Shown here one piece after another: positions 8,091-15,924 of a stretch of DNA of 64,000 nt. Made by a program: the position numbers and the translations under genes. The notes under the pieces are model-generated. The model was given only the letters and a program-made list of their open reading frames with translations, was not told the DNA's origin and did no database searches. Origin of the DNA: Flavobacterium undicola (GTDB lineage Bacteria > Bacteroidota > Bacteroidia > Flavobacteriales > Flavobacteriaceae); assembly GCF_009909155.2 (NCBI RefSeq), contig NZ_JAAAPM020000008.1, positions 62,001 through 126,000 of the forward strand, given 5' to 3'. Within the stretch, counting starts at the first letter, position 1, and every line of letters starts with the position of its first letter.

Positions 8091-8816
8091 ATGAGAACAT
8101 TAGTTATAGGAGATATTCATGGTGGTTTACGTGCCTTGCATCAAATTATGGAAAGAGCCCAAGTTACCAAACAAGACAAGCTAATCTTTCTGGGCGATTA
8201 TGTTGATGGCTGGAGCCAATCGCCACAAGTACTCGATTATTTAATAGCATTGAACGCTAAAAATGATTGCGTTTTCATTAGAGGAAATCATGACGAATTA
8301 TTACTGCATTGGTTAAAAGACAGTACTGACAATCTTTTATGGTACAATCACGGCGGCGAAGCAACAGTAATAGCTTATGAAAAAGTAAACAACGAAACCA
8401 AGCAAGTCCATATTGCGTTTTTACAATCCTTACAAGATTATTATCTGGACGACCAACAACGCTTATTTATCCACGCTGGTTTTACTAATATGAACGGAGT
8501 TAACTTTGAATATTTCCCCAGATTATTTTATTGGGATCGAACCTTATGGGAAACGGCATTAGCTTTAGATAAAAACATGCTTGCTACCGATTTATTGTAT
8601 CCGAAAAGACTTACCTTGTACAACGAAATTTACATTGGTCACACTCCTGTTACCCGAATTGGGGAAACCGTTCCAGTAAACAAAGCTTGTATTTGGAATG
8701 TTGATACGGGAGCTGCTTTCAAAGGTCCACTAACCATAATGGATATTAACACCAAAGAATTCTGGCAAAGTGAGCCATTGAACAACTTATATTTCGAAGA
8801 AAAAGGAAGAAATTAA
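8091..8816 (+). CDS. Metallophosphoesterase, serine/threonine phosphatase type
   Basis: The 241-residue protein has the calcineurin-like metal site: GDIHG at 7-11, GDYVDG at 35-40, GNHDE at 65-69 and later HAGF and GHTPV histidine motifs. This is the layout of PrpE/PrpA-type bacterial PPP phosphatases, which use two metal ions to cleave phosphomonoesters or diadenosine polyphosphates. No signal peptide is present, so it acts in the cytoplasm. It is followed after 24 bases by the gene at 8841, probably on the same transcript. Substrate is not predictable from the sequence. Confidence 0.9.
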   Translation: MRTLVIGDIHGGLRALHQIMERAQVTKQDKLIFLGDYVDGWSQSPQVLDYLIALNAKNDCVFIRGNHDELLLHWLKDSTDNLLWYNHGGEATVIAYEKVNNETKQVHIAFLQSLQDYYLDDQQRLFIHAGFTNMNGVNFEYFPRLFYWDRTLWETALALDKNMLATDLLYPKRLTLYNEIYIGHTPVTRIGETVPVNKACIWNVDTGAAFKGPLTIMDINTKEFWQSEPLNNLYFEEKGRN

Positions 8817-8840
8817 ACACATTAACACTAAAAAATTATC

Positions 8841-9338
8841 ATGAAAAACGCATTCACATTAATTGTCTTGATTACAACAAGTTTCATTAACGCACAAGCT
8901 TTTAAGGGAAAAGAAGACATCAAATTTGATATAGCCGCTAACCTTCAAAACGGAGGTTCTGGAATTCGTCTTTCTAACGATTATGGATTAGGAGAAAATA
9001 TTTCTATTGGAATTGTTGGTTCCTATTTATTATCTGTAAGCAGAGACAAACTGGACAACAAACCTGATTTTGGAGACAGAGTAGACGTTAAAGCTAGATT
9101 TAATGCCAATTTAGGTAATGTTATCAATATTGACGAAAAAGTAGATATCTACCCAGGATTAGATTTAGGTTTAAGAAATTTTGGTGCACATTTGGGCGTT
9201 CGTTATTTCTTTACAGAGGGTTTTGGAATAGTGAGCGAAATAGGTGTTCCTATTGCCAAATACAAACCAGAAGCAACTGGATTTGAACGCTTAAACAACC
9301 AATTTACGTTTAATATTGGAGCTTCGTTTAATTTGTAA
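8841..9338 (+). CDS. Small outer-membrane-like protein (DUF6646-like)
   Basis: The 165-residue product has a signal peptide ending after INAQA and then alternating amphipathic beta strands with a terminal FNL, typical of small outer-membrane barrels. The AFKGKEDIKF start of the mature part and the GLGENISIGI segment match a family found in flavobacteria that I recall as DUF6646. It follows the phosphoesterase gene by 24 bases and precedes a strong terminator, so it ends that transcription unit. A barrel this small would have about eight strands. No specific function can be given. Confidence 0.65.
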   Translation: MKNAFTLIVLITTSFINAQAFKGKEDIKFDIAANLQNGGSGIRLSNDYGLGENISIGIVGSYLLSVSRDKLDNKPDFGDRVDVKARFNANLGNVINIDEKVDIYPGLDLGLRNFGAHLGVRYFFTEGFGIVSEIGVPIAKYKPEATGFERLNNQFTFNIGASFNL

Positions 9339-9357
9339 AATCAAGATTTTAGACATA

Positions 9358-9393
9358 AAAAAAGGCAATTGGATTGATTCAATTGCCTTTTTT
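9358..9393. terminator. Bidirectional terminator
   Basis: A perfect 14-bp stem (9358-9371 with 9380-9393) with 8-base loop, A-rich on the left and T-rich on the right, lies between convergent genes ending at 9338 and 9438. Confidence 0.85.
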
Positions 9394-9437
9394 GCTTTTA
9401 TAATCTATCTCCACAACTTTTAAGGCAAAAAACAATT

Positions 9438-9938
9438 TTACTTCAATGAAGAAATTTTAAAACTCCCATTTTCATCAACAACAGTAACTAGAATATCGGT
9501 TTTATGACCTGAATATTTATCGAGATATTGTACATGAAATTTATTTTCAGAACCTGCTATTTTATTTACGGTTAAAGTTTCTATCATATCTGACGATGCA
9601 TCTTGAGCTTTAATAAATGGATCGTAATCCAATTCATTATTTTCAAATTCATTCGAAATACCATCCAATAAAGATTTCGTACAATACTTAACTTTAATAG
9701 AATCTAACTTTTTCTCCGATTCTTTCAAGTTTTGATTTGAAAATTGTTCCAAATAAGATGTATAAAATGCAGTTAATATCTTTTCAATTTGCTCACCATT
9801 TTCAATACTATTATTTGATTCTTCAGTCTTTAATGCTCTTTTCGGCTCTAATGGTTCTTTTTTACAACTATATAAAAACAAAACCACTAACAAATTGATA
9901 CAAAAGAATATTTTATTATTCATGTGAGCTATTTTCAT
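9438..9938 (-). CDS. Lipoprotein, DUF3828-like
   Basis: The product of 161-166 residues begins with a lipoprotein signal peptide; if the second ATG (9923) is used, the lipobox cysteine is C20 (LYSC). The mature part has the pattern of DUF3828: an FYTSYL helix near the start, YCTKSLL in the middle, and DYDPFIKAQD followed by a beta-rich tail. DUF3828 proteins are small periplasmic or surface lipoproteins of unknown function. It lies 14 bases downstream of the aldehyde dehydrogenase gene in the same direction and may be co-transcribed, but I see no functional link. Confidence 0.6.
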   Translation of the reverse strand: MKIAHMNNKIFFCINLLVVLFLYSCKKEPLEPKRALKTEESNNSIENGEQIEKILTAFYTSYLEQFSNQNLKESEKKLDSIKVKYCTKSLLDGISNEFENNELDYDPFIKAQDASSDMIETLTVNKIAGSENKFHVQYLDKYSGHKTDILVTVVDENGSFKISSLK

Positions 9939-9952
9939 TGATTAACAACAAT

Positions 9953-11506
9953 TTACAAATCAAATTTTATTCCTTGTGCCAAAGGCAAAGTACTGCCGTA
10001 ATTAATAGTATTGGTTTGTCTTCGCATATAGACTTTCCATGCATCTGAACCTGATTCCCGACCACCGCCGGTTTCTTTTTCACCGCCAAAAGCACCGCCA
10101 ATTTCGGCACCGGAAGTTCCAATATTAACATTGGCAATTCCGCAATCAGAACCTGAAACCGACAGGAATAATTCGGCTTCACGCAAATTGGTTGTCATGA
10201 TTGCCGAAGACAATCCCTGTGTCACGCTGTTTTGAATAGCGATAGCATTTTCAACTGTTCCTGAATATTTTAACAAATACAAAATAGGAGCAAAAGTTTC
10301 GCATTGCACAATTTCAAAAGTATTTTCGGCTTCAACAATAGCAGGCTGTACATAACATCCGCTTTCGTAGCCGGCTCCCGAAAGCACTGCACCATTTACC
10401 AGAATTTTGGCTCCTTCGGAAACTGCTTTTTCTAAGGCTTTATTGTATTTTTCGACAGCATCGGTATCGATTAACGGACCAACATGGTTTTTTTCGTCCA
10501 AAGGATTTCCAATACGCAATTGTTGGTAAGCTGAAACCAAAGCATCTTTTACTTTGTCATACGCACTTTCGTGAATAATTAAACGACGAGTAGAAGTACA
10601 ACGTTGTCCGGCAGTTCCTACTGCGCCAAAAACAGCTCCAATAATGGTCATTTTAATATCGGCATCTGTAGTGACAATAATAGCGTTATTACCCCCTAAT
10701 TCCAACAAAGATTTCCCTAAACGGGCAGCAACGGTTTGCGCCACAATTTTTCCCATTCGGGTAGAACCAGTAGCCGAAATCAAAGGAACTCGGGAATCTT
10801 TAGTCAATAATTCACCCAATTGATAATTGCCATTGATTAAGCACGAAATTCCTTCCGGCAGCTTATTTTCTTGTAACACCTGCGCCAAAATATTTTGACA
10901 GGCGATACCGCACAACGGTGTTTTCTCTGATGGTTTCCAAACACAAACATCACCACAGACTAAAGCCAGTGCAGCATTCCAGGACCAAACTGCAACCGGA
11001 AAATTGAATGCAGAAATAATTCCAACCACCCCTAAAGAATGGTATTGTTCATACATTCGGTGATTGGGTCTTTCAGAGTGCATGGTCAAGCCGTGCAATT
11101 GTCGGGAAAGTCCAACGGCAAAATCACAAATATCAATCATTTCCTGAACCTCGCCATAGCCTTCTTGCAATGATTTCCCCATTTCGTAAGAAACCAATTT
11201 GCCCAAGGCTTCTTTATTCTGGCGCAATTTTTCTCCAAACTGACGAACGATTTCTCCACGCTGAGGCGCCGGAATTAATCGGAAAGACTGGAAAGCTTCA
11301 GTAGCCGCTTGCATTACTTTTTCGTAATCGGCTGCCGAAGTGGTTTTTACTTTTGCAATCAATTGACCATCCACTGGCGAATAACTTTCCAGGATTGCTC
11401 CGGTTGAAAAAGAGTTTGTTCCTGTTGATGTTCCTTCGTTTACATCATGGATTCCTAATTGTTCTAAAGCGGCTTTTATACCGAATTGTGCTGCTATTGT
11501 TGTCAT
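9953..11506 (-). CDS. Aldehyde dehydrogenase, ALDH7 / antiquitin type
   Basis: The 517-residue enzyme has all aldehyde dehydrogenase landmarks: FNFPVAVWSWN at about 167-177, NAD-binding GSTRMG at 247-252, general base E269 in LELGG, and catalytic C303 in GQRCTSTRR. The sequence is closest to the ALDH7 (antiquitin) group, which oxidises alpha-aminoadipate semialdehyde (L-piperideine-6-carboxylate) in lysine catabolism; amaB is a known example. Its neighbour is 3-hydroxyanthranilate dioxygenase, so a role in tryptophan breakdown on an aminomuconate semialdehyde is an alternative, although those enzymes usually belong to another ALDH branch. The dioxygenase gene lies 108 bases upstream across a hairpin repeat. 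Confidence 0.88.
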   Translation of the reverse strand: MTTIAAQFGIKAALEQLGIHDVNEGTSTGTNSFSTGAILESYSPVDGQLIAKVKTTSAADYEKVMQAATEAFQSFRLIPAPQRGEIVRQFGEKLRQNKEALGKLVSYEMGKSLQEGYGEVQEMIDICDFAVGLSRQLHGLTMHSERPNHRMYEQYHSLGVVGIISAFNFPVAVWSWNAALALVCGDVCVWKPSEKTPLCGIACQNILAQVLQENKLPEGISCLINGNYQLGELLTKDSRVPLISATGSTRMGKIVAQTVAARLGKSLLELGGNNAIIVTTDADIKMTIIGAVFGAVGTAGQRCTSTRRLIIHESAYDKVKDALVSAYQQLRIGNPLDEKNHVGPLIDTDAVEKYNKALEKAVSEGAKILVNGAVLSGAGYESGCYVQPAIVEAENTFEIVQCETFAPILYLLKYSGTVENAIAIQNSVTQGLSSAIMTTNLREAELFLSVSGSDCGIANVNIGTSGAEIGGAFGGEKETGGGRESGSDAWKVYMRRQTNTINYGSTLPLAQGIKFDL

Positions 11507-11530
11507 GATAATTAGTGCGTTTGTGTTTTA

Positions 11531-11606
11531 ACCCCGGTAGGAGCGGCATCCTTTATGTCCTTTCTTTAAGGACATAAAGATATAGCGGAAAACGGGAATG
11601 GCTCCT
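11531..11606. repeat. REP-like hairpin element, copy 1
   Basis: An inner perfect 12-bp stem (11551-11562 with 11568-11579) is enclosed by AGGAGC (11539-11544) and GCTCCT (11601-11606). The core words AGCGGCATCCTT and AAAGATATAGCG recur in the element at 45022-45122. It fills the spacer between the haaO and aldehyde dehydrogenase genes. Confidence 0.75.
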
Positions 11607-11614
11607 GAAAAAAA

Positions 11615-12154
11615 TTATTTTTTGGCTGTAAATCTGGTATCTGTTTCCATAACAGTTCCACATTTTTCGCAAGTTCGTAGTTTTTCTGAATTGTAAAAAT
11701 TCTCAAAATGGGGCAAGAAATCTTTTTCGATATCGTTGAGTTCAAAATAAACTTCGTGCAACTTGTGATTGCAGTTGTCGCAATACCACAACAAACCGTC
11801 AACAAAACCTTGTTTAGCCCTTTTTCGTTCGATAACCAAACCGATGGAACCTTCGGAACGAACAGGAGAATGCGGAATAGTCGCCGGATGCAGGTACATA
11901 TCACCGGCATTGAGTTCCAAAACATGACGCTCGCCATCTTCCTGAGTGATAATCTGGATTGAACCTTCCAGCTGATAGAATAACTCTTCGGTTTCGTTGT
12001 AATGAAAATCTTTTCGGGCATTTGGACCCGCCACAATCATCACAATATAATCACCTGAATCTACATATAAATTCTTGTTGCCAACAGGTGGTTTTAGCAA
12101 TTGACGATTTTCATCAATCCATTTGGTAAGGTTAAAAGGTCTTGAAATTGCCAT
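11615..12154 (-). CDS. haaO: 3-hydroxyanthranilate 3,4-dioxygenase
   Basis: The 179-residue cupin enzyme opens the ring of 3-hydroxyanthranilate with O2, giving 2-amino-3-carboxymuconate semialdehyde in the kynurenine pathway, which leads to quinolinate and NAD or to tryptophan catabolism. The catalytic iron ligands H51, E57 and H95 and the second, rubredoxin-like metal site C125, C128, C162, C165 are all present at the positions known from the bacterial enzyme of Cupriavidus (Ralstonia) metallidurans (from memory). Length and start fit the family. No other kynurenine pathway gene is visible in the window except possibly the downstream aldehyde dehydrogenase. The name nbaC is also used for this gene. 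Confidence 0.95.
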   Translation of the reverse strand: MAISRPFNLTKWIDENRQLLKPPVGNKNLYVDSGDYIVMIVAGPNARKDFHYNETEELFYQLEGSIQIITQEDGERHVLELNAGDMYLHPATIPHSPVRSEGSIGLVIERKRAKQGFVDGLLWYCDNCNHKLHEVYFELNDIEKDFLPHFENFYNSEKLRTCEKCGTVMETDTRFTAKK

Positions 12155-12218
12155 TTTGAGTTGTTTTAAAGAAAAGCTAAGGTACGAAAAAAAAGAATTT
12201 TAGTTTCAATTTTGGTTT

Positions 12219-12313
12219 CACGAAGATTCGCAAAGAAAACCGCAAAGACACACAAAGAAAAATCCTTTCAAAAATTTTAGCGGAACTTTGCGTTTTCTTT
12301 GCGAATCTTTGTG
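12219..12313. repeat. Inverted repeat of AAAG-rich words upstream of haaO
   Basis: Bases 12219-12247 and 12286-12313 are inverted copies about 28 bp long with one mismatch and one single-base gap, separated by 38 bases. The arms are made of TTCGCAAAGAAAA-like words. The element lies between the EEP gene stop (12341) and the haaO start (12154) and could act as a transcript-end hairpin for the minus strand. Confidence 0.75.
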
Positions 12314-12340
12314 TAACAAGCTAAAAAACAAACAAAAAAA

Positions 12341-13441
12341 TCATTTAGCTTCTTTAATCAGATAAATATAAACGGGAAAGTGATCACTAAAACCCACTTC
12401 GGTAGCCGAATGTCGTTTAGGATAGCCTTTATACTGCCCCGAACTCTGAATCAAATAACTCTTATTGAAAATGCCCGCTTTCCAATATTGATAAGTCGAA
12501 AAATCATTTTTAATCAGGGATTTAGTGACCATAATTTGGTCAAAAATATCCCAGGAATCTCTGAACGCAATAGTTCCCAAACCTTTTTTAGCCATTTCTT
12601 CAAAAGGATTGTAGATTCCAAATTCAGGTACATCTTGTTTTTGTGAGTTAGCCCCAAGTGCTTTTTTGATGCTGTTATTAAAAGGACTATCGTTTAAATC
12701 GCCCAGTGTAATTACCTTGGCATCGGGATTTATTTTTTGTAAAGAATCGATTATTTTTCGATTCAAAATTCCCGCCTCTTCCCGAAACGGACTTGATTTT
12801 TTCTCCCCTCCAGCACGCGACGGCCAGTGATTGACAATAATATTTATTTCTTCGCCATCTAAAAAACCGGTAACCAAAAGTTGATCACGTGTAAAAACCC
12901 GATTCTGAAAAGTACTCACGACCTCATCATCCTGTTCTTCTGAAGTTGAGGCCAACTCCTGATGTTGTGTTTTATTCTGATAGATATAAAGTGGGATATT
13001 AGCATAAGAAGTAGGCTTGAAATATTTTTTTTGAAACAACAAGGCCACATCTATTCCTCTTTTATCGGGTGAGTCAAAATGAATAATTCCATAATCCTGC
13101 ATTGCCATTTTAGGTTGTTGTATTAAATCTTCGAGTACGCCTCGATTTTCTATTTCGGAACAAGCAATAAAAGTGGGCGAATTAGCATTTTCAGCCGTAC
13201 CTATTTCGAGTACAACCCGGGCGAGATTTTCTAATTTTTGATGGTATTTTTTGGAAGTCCAACGTTGTGTTCCTTGTGGTGTCCACTCATCATCATTGGT
13301 ATCAGGATTATTGATGGTGTCAAAAAGATTTTCGAAATTATAAAATGCCAATGTATGAATCCGATAGCTTTTTTGCTGCGAAAATCCAATTCGAAACAAA
13401 AACAAAAAAGCAAACACTACAATCAATCTTAGCTTTCTCAT
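12341..13441 (-). CDS. Secreted endonuclease/exonuclease/phosphatase family protein
   Basis: The 366-residue product has a signal peptide (about residues 1-21, ending FSQ) and an EEP (DNase I-like) fold: the early FYNFENLFD asparagine, SEIENR metal-binding glutamate, NHWPSR, LGDLNDSP and a terminal SDHFPVYIY histidine. These are the active-site elements of magnesium-dependent phosphodiesterases. Secreted members in Bacteroidota are annotated as putative nucleases or phosphatases, and scavenging of extracellular nucleic acid is plausible. The gene is single, divergent from the LD-carboxypeptidase gene. The substrate is not determined. Confidence 0.88.
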   Translation of the reverse strand: MRKLRLIVVFAFLFLFRIGFSQQKSYRIHTLAFYNFENLFDTINNPDTNDDEWTPQGTQRWTSKKYHQKLENLARVVLEIGTAENANSPTFIACSEIENRGVLEDLIQQPKMAMQDYGIIHFDSPDKRGIDVALLFQKKYFKPTSYANIPLYIYQNKTQHQELASTSEEQDDEVVSTFQNRVFTRDQLLVTGFLDGEEINIIVNHWPSRAGGEKKSSPFREEAGILNRKIIDSLQKINPDAKVITLGDLNDSPFNNSIKKALGANSQKQDVPEFGIYNPFEEMAKKGLGTIAFRDSWDIFDQIMVTKSLIKNDFSTYQYWKAGIFNKSYLIQSSGQYKGYPKRHSATEVGFSDHFPVYIYLIKEAK

Positions 13442-13518
13442 AACTCACCAGATTTAAAGGACTTTAGTAAATTTAGTTCATTTTACACAACTATCTGTAG
13501 ATTTTTTTTGAATTTGGT

Positions 13519-13526
13519 TATCTTTG
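13519..13526 (+). promoter_or_regulatory. -7 promoter element for the LD-carboxypeptidase gene
   Basis: TATCTTTG matches TAnnTTTG exactly, 57 bases before the ATG at 13583. It lies inside the longest possible reading frame (TTG at 13508), which argues that the true start is downstream. Confidence 0.5.
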
Positions 13527-13582
13527 TTTTGATGTCTCACAAAGGCATTTTCAAATTTTATTTACCCAGGAAAAACACTAAC

Positions 13583-14581
13583 ATGCCTACTTCTCGATTT
13601 TTATTTACAAACCGAACGTTTAGCATATCCCTATTCCTGATTTCTATTTTTCAAACTTTCAATAGTCAAGCCCAACAACACATGATTACACCAGCCGCTT
13701 TACAAAAAGGAGACACCATTGCCATTGTAGCCACAGCCAGAAAATATACTGATAACAATCTACAACCCGCCATTGATTTGATGCATAGTTGGGGACTTGA
13801 AGTAGTTATTGGCAAAAGCATTGGACTAGACAACAATCAACTGGCAGGAACTGACGAAGAAAGAACTGCCGATTTTCAAGCACAACTGGACAACCCAAAC
13901 ATAAAAGCCATTTGGTGTGTAAAAGGCGGTTATGGAACGGTACGCATCATTGACACATTGGATTTTACCAAATTCAAACAAAACCCAAAATGGATTGTGG
14001 GCTTTAGCGACATTACCGTTTTGCACAATCACCTCAACACCTTAGGTTATAAAACCATTCATGGCATTATGCCTGTTACTGCTCCAAGAGCAACTCCGGA
14101 AGCCATCGAAACTTTAAGACAAGCTTTATTTGAAGAACCTTTAAGTTACGAAATCCCTTCTGACCCAATGAACCGCATGGGTAGCGCAACTGGCGAACTC
14201 GTAGGCGGAAATTTATCTATTCTGTATAGTTTGTTTGGCTCTCCATCGGCGATTGACTGTCATGATAAAATTTTATTCATCGAAGATTTAGACGAATATT
14301 TATATCATATCGACCGTATGATGATGAACTTAAAACGCAACGGCTGTCTGGAAAGCATTAAAGGAATTATTGTAGGTTCGATGACCAAGATGAAAGACAA
14401 CGAAATTCCATGGGGAAAAAATGCCGTTGAAATCATTGAAGATGTGACTAAAAAGTACAAAATCCCTGTTATTTATAATTTCCCGGCAGGACACATTCAG
14501 GACAATAGAGCGTTAATTTTAGGAAGCACGGTATCTATGGAAGTTACTCCGGAAAAAAGCACATTAAAATTTGAAGATTAA
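13583..14581 (+). CDS. LD-carboxypeptidase, peptidase S66 family
   Basis: From the ATG at 13583 the product is 332 residues with a signal peptide (to about residue 30, SQAQQ). The S66 catalytic triad is visible: nucleophile S142 in GFSD, E234 in FIEDLD, and H304 in PAGH. Family members cut the L,D bond of murein tetrapeptides, or process microcin C7-like peptides, during cell-wall recycling. The in-frame TTG at 13508 would lengthen the N-terminus, but a consensus -7 promoter element lies inside that extension and it would bury the signal peptide, so I reject it. The signal peptide suggests a periplasmic enzyme rather than the cytoplasmic LdcA of E. coli. Confidence 0.9.
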   Translation: MPTSRFLFTNRTFSISLFLISIFQTFNSQAQQHMITPAALQKGDTIAIVATARKYTDNNLQPAIDLMHSWGLEVVIGKSIGLDNNQLAGTDEERTADFQAQLDNPNIKAIWCVKGGYGTVRIIDTLDFTKFKQNPKWIVGFSDITVLHNHLNTLGYKTIHGIMPVTAPRATPEAIETLRQALFEEPLSYEIPSDPMNRMGSATGELVGGNLSILYSLFGSPSAIDCHDKILFIEDLDEYLYHIDRMMMNLKRNGCLESIKGIIVGSMTKMKDNEIPWGKNAVEIIEDVTKKYKIPVIYNFPAGHIQDNRALILGSTVSMEVTPEKSTLKFED

Positions 14582-14642
14582 TCGATTTCAATAGCAATGA
14601 CAATATCAATGGTAAAAATCAATTTAAATTTTAATTAAATAC

Positions 14643-14698
14643 TGAAACATCAATTCCGACTAAATAACTGAACACTAAATACTGACTACTGAACACTA
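14643..14698. repeat. Repeated-word spacer upstream of yraN
   Basis: The spacer holds direct repeats of the word ACTGAACACTAAAT-like units (ACTGAA, AACTGAACACT, TACTGAACACT). It belongs to the same style of low-complexity word repeats seen at 3613-3684, 38606-38670 and 42651-42712, but with different words. Confidence 0.5.
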
Positions 14699-14704
14699 TT
14701 TCTA

Positions 14705-15064
14705 ATGGCCGAACACAACGAATTAGGAAAACTAGGAGAAGAATTGGCTGTTGATTTTTTACAAAAGAACGGCTACACTATTTTAGAAACCAATTGGACT
14801 TTTCAAAAAGCCGAAGTGGACATTATTGCCCAAAAAGAAGACACTCTGGCTATTATCGAAGTAAAAACCCGTTCTTCGATTGAATTTGGTCTCCCTCAAG
14901 ACTTTGTAAATCCAAAAAAAATAAAACTACTTACGAAAGCCGTAGACAACTACGTAGTCGAAAAAGACCTCGATATCAACGTCCGTTTTGACATCATTGC
15001 CATCCAAAAAAAGGAGAAATCTTTTGTAATTGAACACCTTACAGATGCTTTTTATCACTTTTAA
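14705..15064 (+). CDS. yraN: YraN family protein (UPF0102), putative nuclease
   Basis: The 119-residue protein matches UPF0102/YraN in length and sequence: LGKLGEELAVDFLQKNGY at the start, then the endonuclease-like core EVDII...LAIIEVKTR with the D-E-K triad of the restriction-endonuclease fold. The biochemical role is still unproven; the fold suggests nucleic acid cleavage or Holliday-junction binding. No signal peptide. It begins 123 bases after the LD-carboxypeptidase gene across a word-repeat spacer. The ATG at 14705 gives the standard family start. Confidence 0.9.
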   Translation: MAEHNELGKLGEELAVDFLQKNGYTILETNWTFQKAEVDIIAQKEDTLAIIEVKTRSSIEFGLPQDFVNPKKIKLLTKAVDNYVVEKDLDINVRFDIIAIQKKEKSFVIEHLTDAFYHF

Positions 15065-15085
15065 CGATAATTTTTTATGTTATTT

Positions 15086-15116
15086 TTGTAACAAATTGTT
15101 TTTTTAATTATATTTG
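15086..15116 (+). promoter_or_regulatory. Consensus Bacteroidetes promoter for the ACT-domain gene
   Basis: A TTG -33 element (15086-15088) is followed after 20 bases by TATATTTG (15109-15116), an exact TAnnTTTG -7 element. The predicted start site is about 60 bases before the ATG at 15184. A second match, TATTTTTG, lies at 15081-15088. Confidence 0.65.
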
Positions 15117-15183
15117 CCCATATTTTTAACGATTTAACTAAGTAAATCGACGCAAAAAACTAAGTAAAAACACCTATTTGATT

Positions 15184-15840
15184 ATGAAAACTGTTTCTTC
15201 AATTGTCGAAAATTACATCAAAACAAAACCATTTTTATTAAATGCTTTGTCACTTGGGATCATCAATTTAACCTCTCTTTCCAGAAACATCATGTCGGAA
15301 TTAGAGAGTGAATTTGGAAAAGAAGTAAAACAGGGAGCTGTTGTAATGTCTTTAAAACGATTAACAGAAGAACTGGATTTTAGACTGAATCACAAAATCA
15401 ACAAAGTCATCAAAAATATAGGTGAAATTACCGTTCGTTCGGCTTTGACTGATTATACTTTTGCAGTTTCTGAAACTGTTTTAAACAAACAGGCTGAGTT
15501 AATTTCGGACATTAATGGTTTTCCGGATGTTTTTTATACTTCGTCAAGAGGAGTAAACGAAATCAACATTGTAGTAAGCAATACCGTTAACAAATTGGTA
15601 GACAAACATTTTTCTAACGAAAAACTGATTCAGAAATTAGACAATCTGGCTTCTATAACAGTTAAATTACCAAAAGAAAACATTGTAATTCCCGGAATTT
15701 ATTATTTCATTTTCCAACGTTTGGCTTGGGAAGGAATCATCATCAACGAGGTAATTTCTACTTCAAATGAATTCACCATTCTGGTTAGTGAGGAGCAGGT
15801 AGATGTTGCTTTCAAAGTAATCAAAGATTTGAAGAATTAA
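15184..15840 (+). CDS. ACT-domain protein, aspartate-kinase-like regulatory part
   Basis: The 218-residue protein (ATG at 15184; a TTG six bases upstream is an unlikely start) lacks any kinase catalytic domain. Its C-terminal about 65 residues, with PGIYYFIFQRLAWEGI and EVISTSNEFTILV, closely resemble the ACT regulatory domains of aspartate kinases that bind lysine or threonine. The N-terminal about 100 residues are helical with a possible winged-helix character (LSRNIMSELE, then KQGAVVMSLKRL). It may be an amino-acid sensor or regulator. It has its own consensus promoter and terminator, so it is monocistronic. Automatic annotation often names such proteins aspartate kinase, which would be wrong here. 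Confidence 0.75.
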   Translation: MKTVSSIVENYIKTKPFLLNALSLGIINLTSLSRNIMSELESEFGKEVKQGAVVMSLKRLTEELDFRLNHKINKVIKNIGEITVRSALTDYTFAVSETVLNKQAELISDINGFPDVFYTSSRGVNEINIVVSNTVNKLVDKHFSNEKLIQKLDNLASITVKLPKENIVIPGIYYFIFQRLAWEGIIINEVISTSNEFTILVSEEQVDVAFKVIKDLKN

Positions 15841-15858
15841 TTGAATTTTATAAATAAC

Positions 15859-15896
15859 AAAAACGGCTATCAACAATAATTTTGATAGCCGTTTTT
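15859..15896. terminator. Bidirectional terminator
   Basis: A perfect 15-bp stem (15859-15873 with 15882-15896) with 8-base loop, A-rich left and T-rich right, separates the convergent ACT-domain and porin-like genes. Confidence 0.85.
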
Positions 15897-15924
15897 TATT
15901 GCTCTTTACTCAGAGAAAAAGTGA

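Noticed and set aside
11566-12036. A 156-codon open frame on the minus strand overlapping haaO
   Set aside because: It is in another frame of haaO, is rich in unusual residue runs and has no family features, while haaO has all active-site residues.
15184-15840. Aspartate kinase
   Set aside because: Only an ACT-like C-terminal part is present; the catalytic domain is missing.
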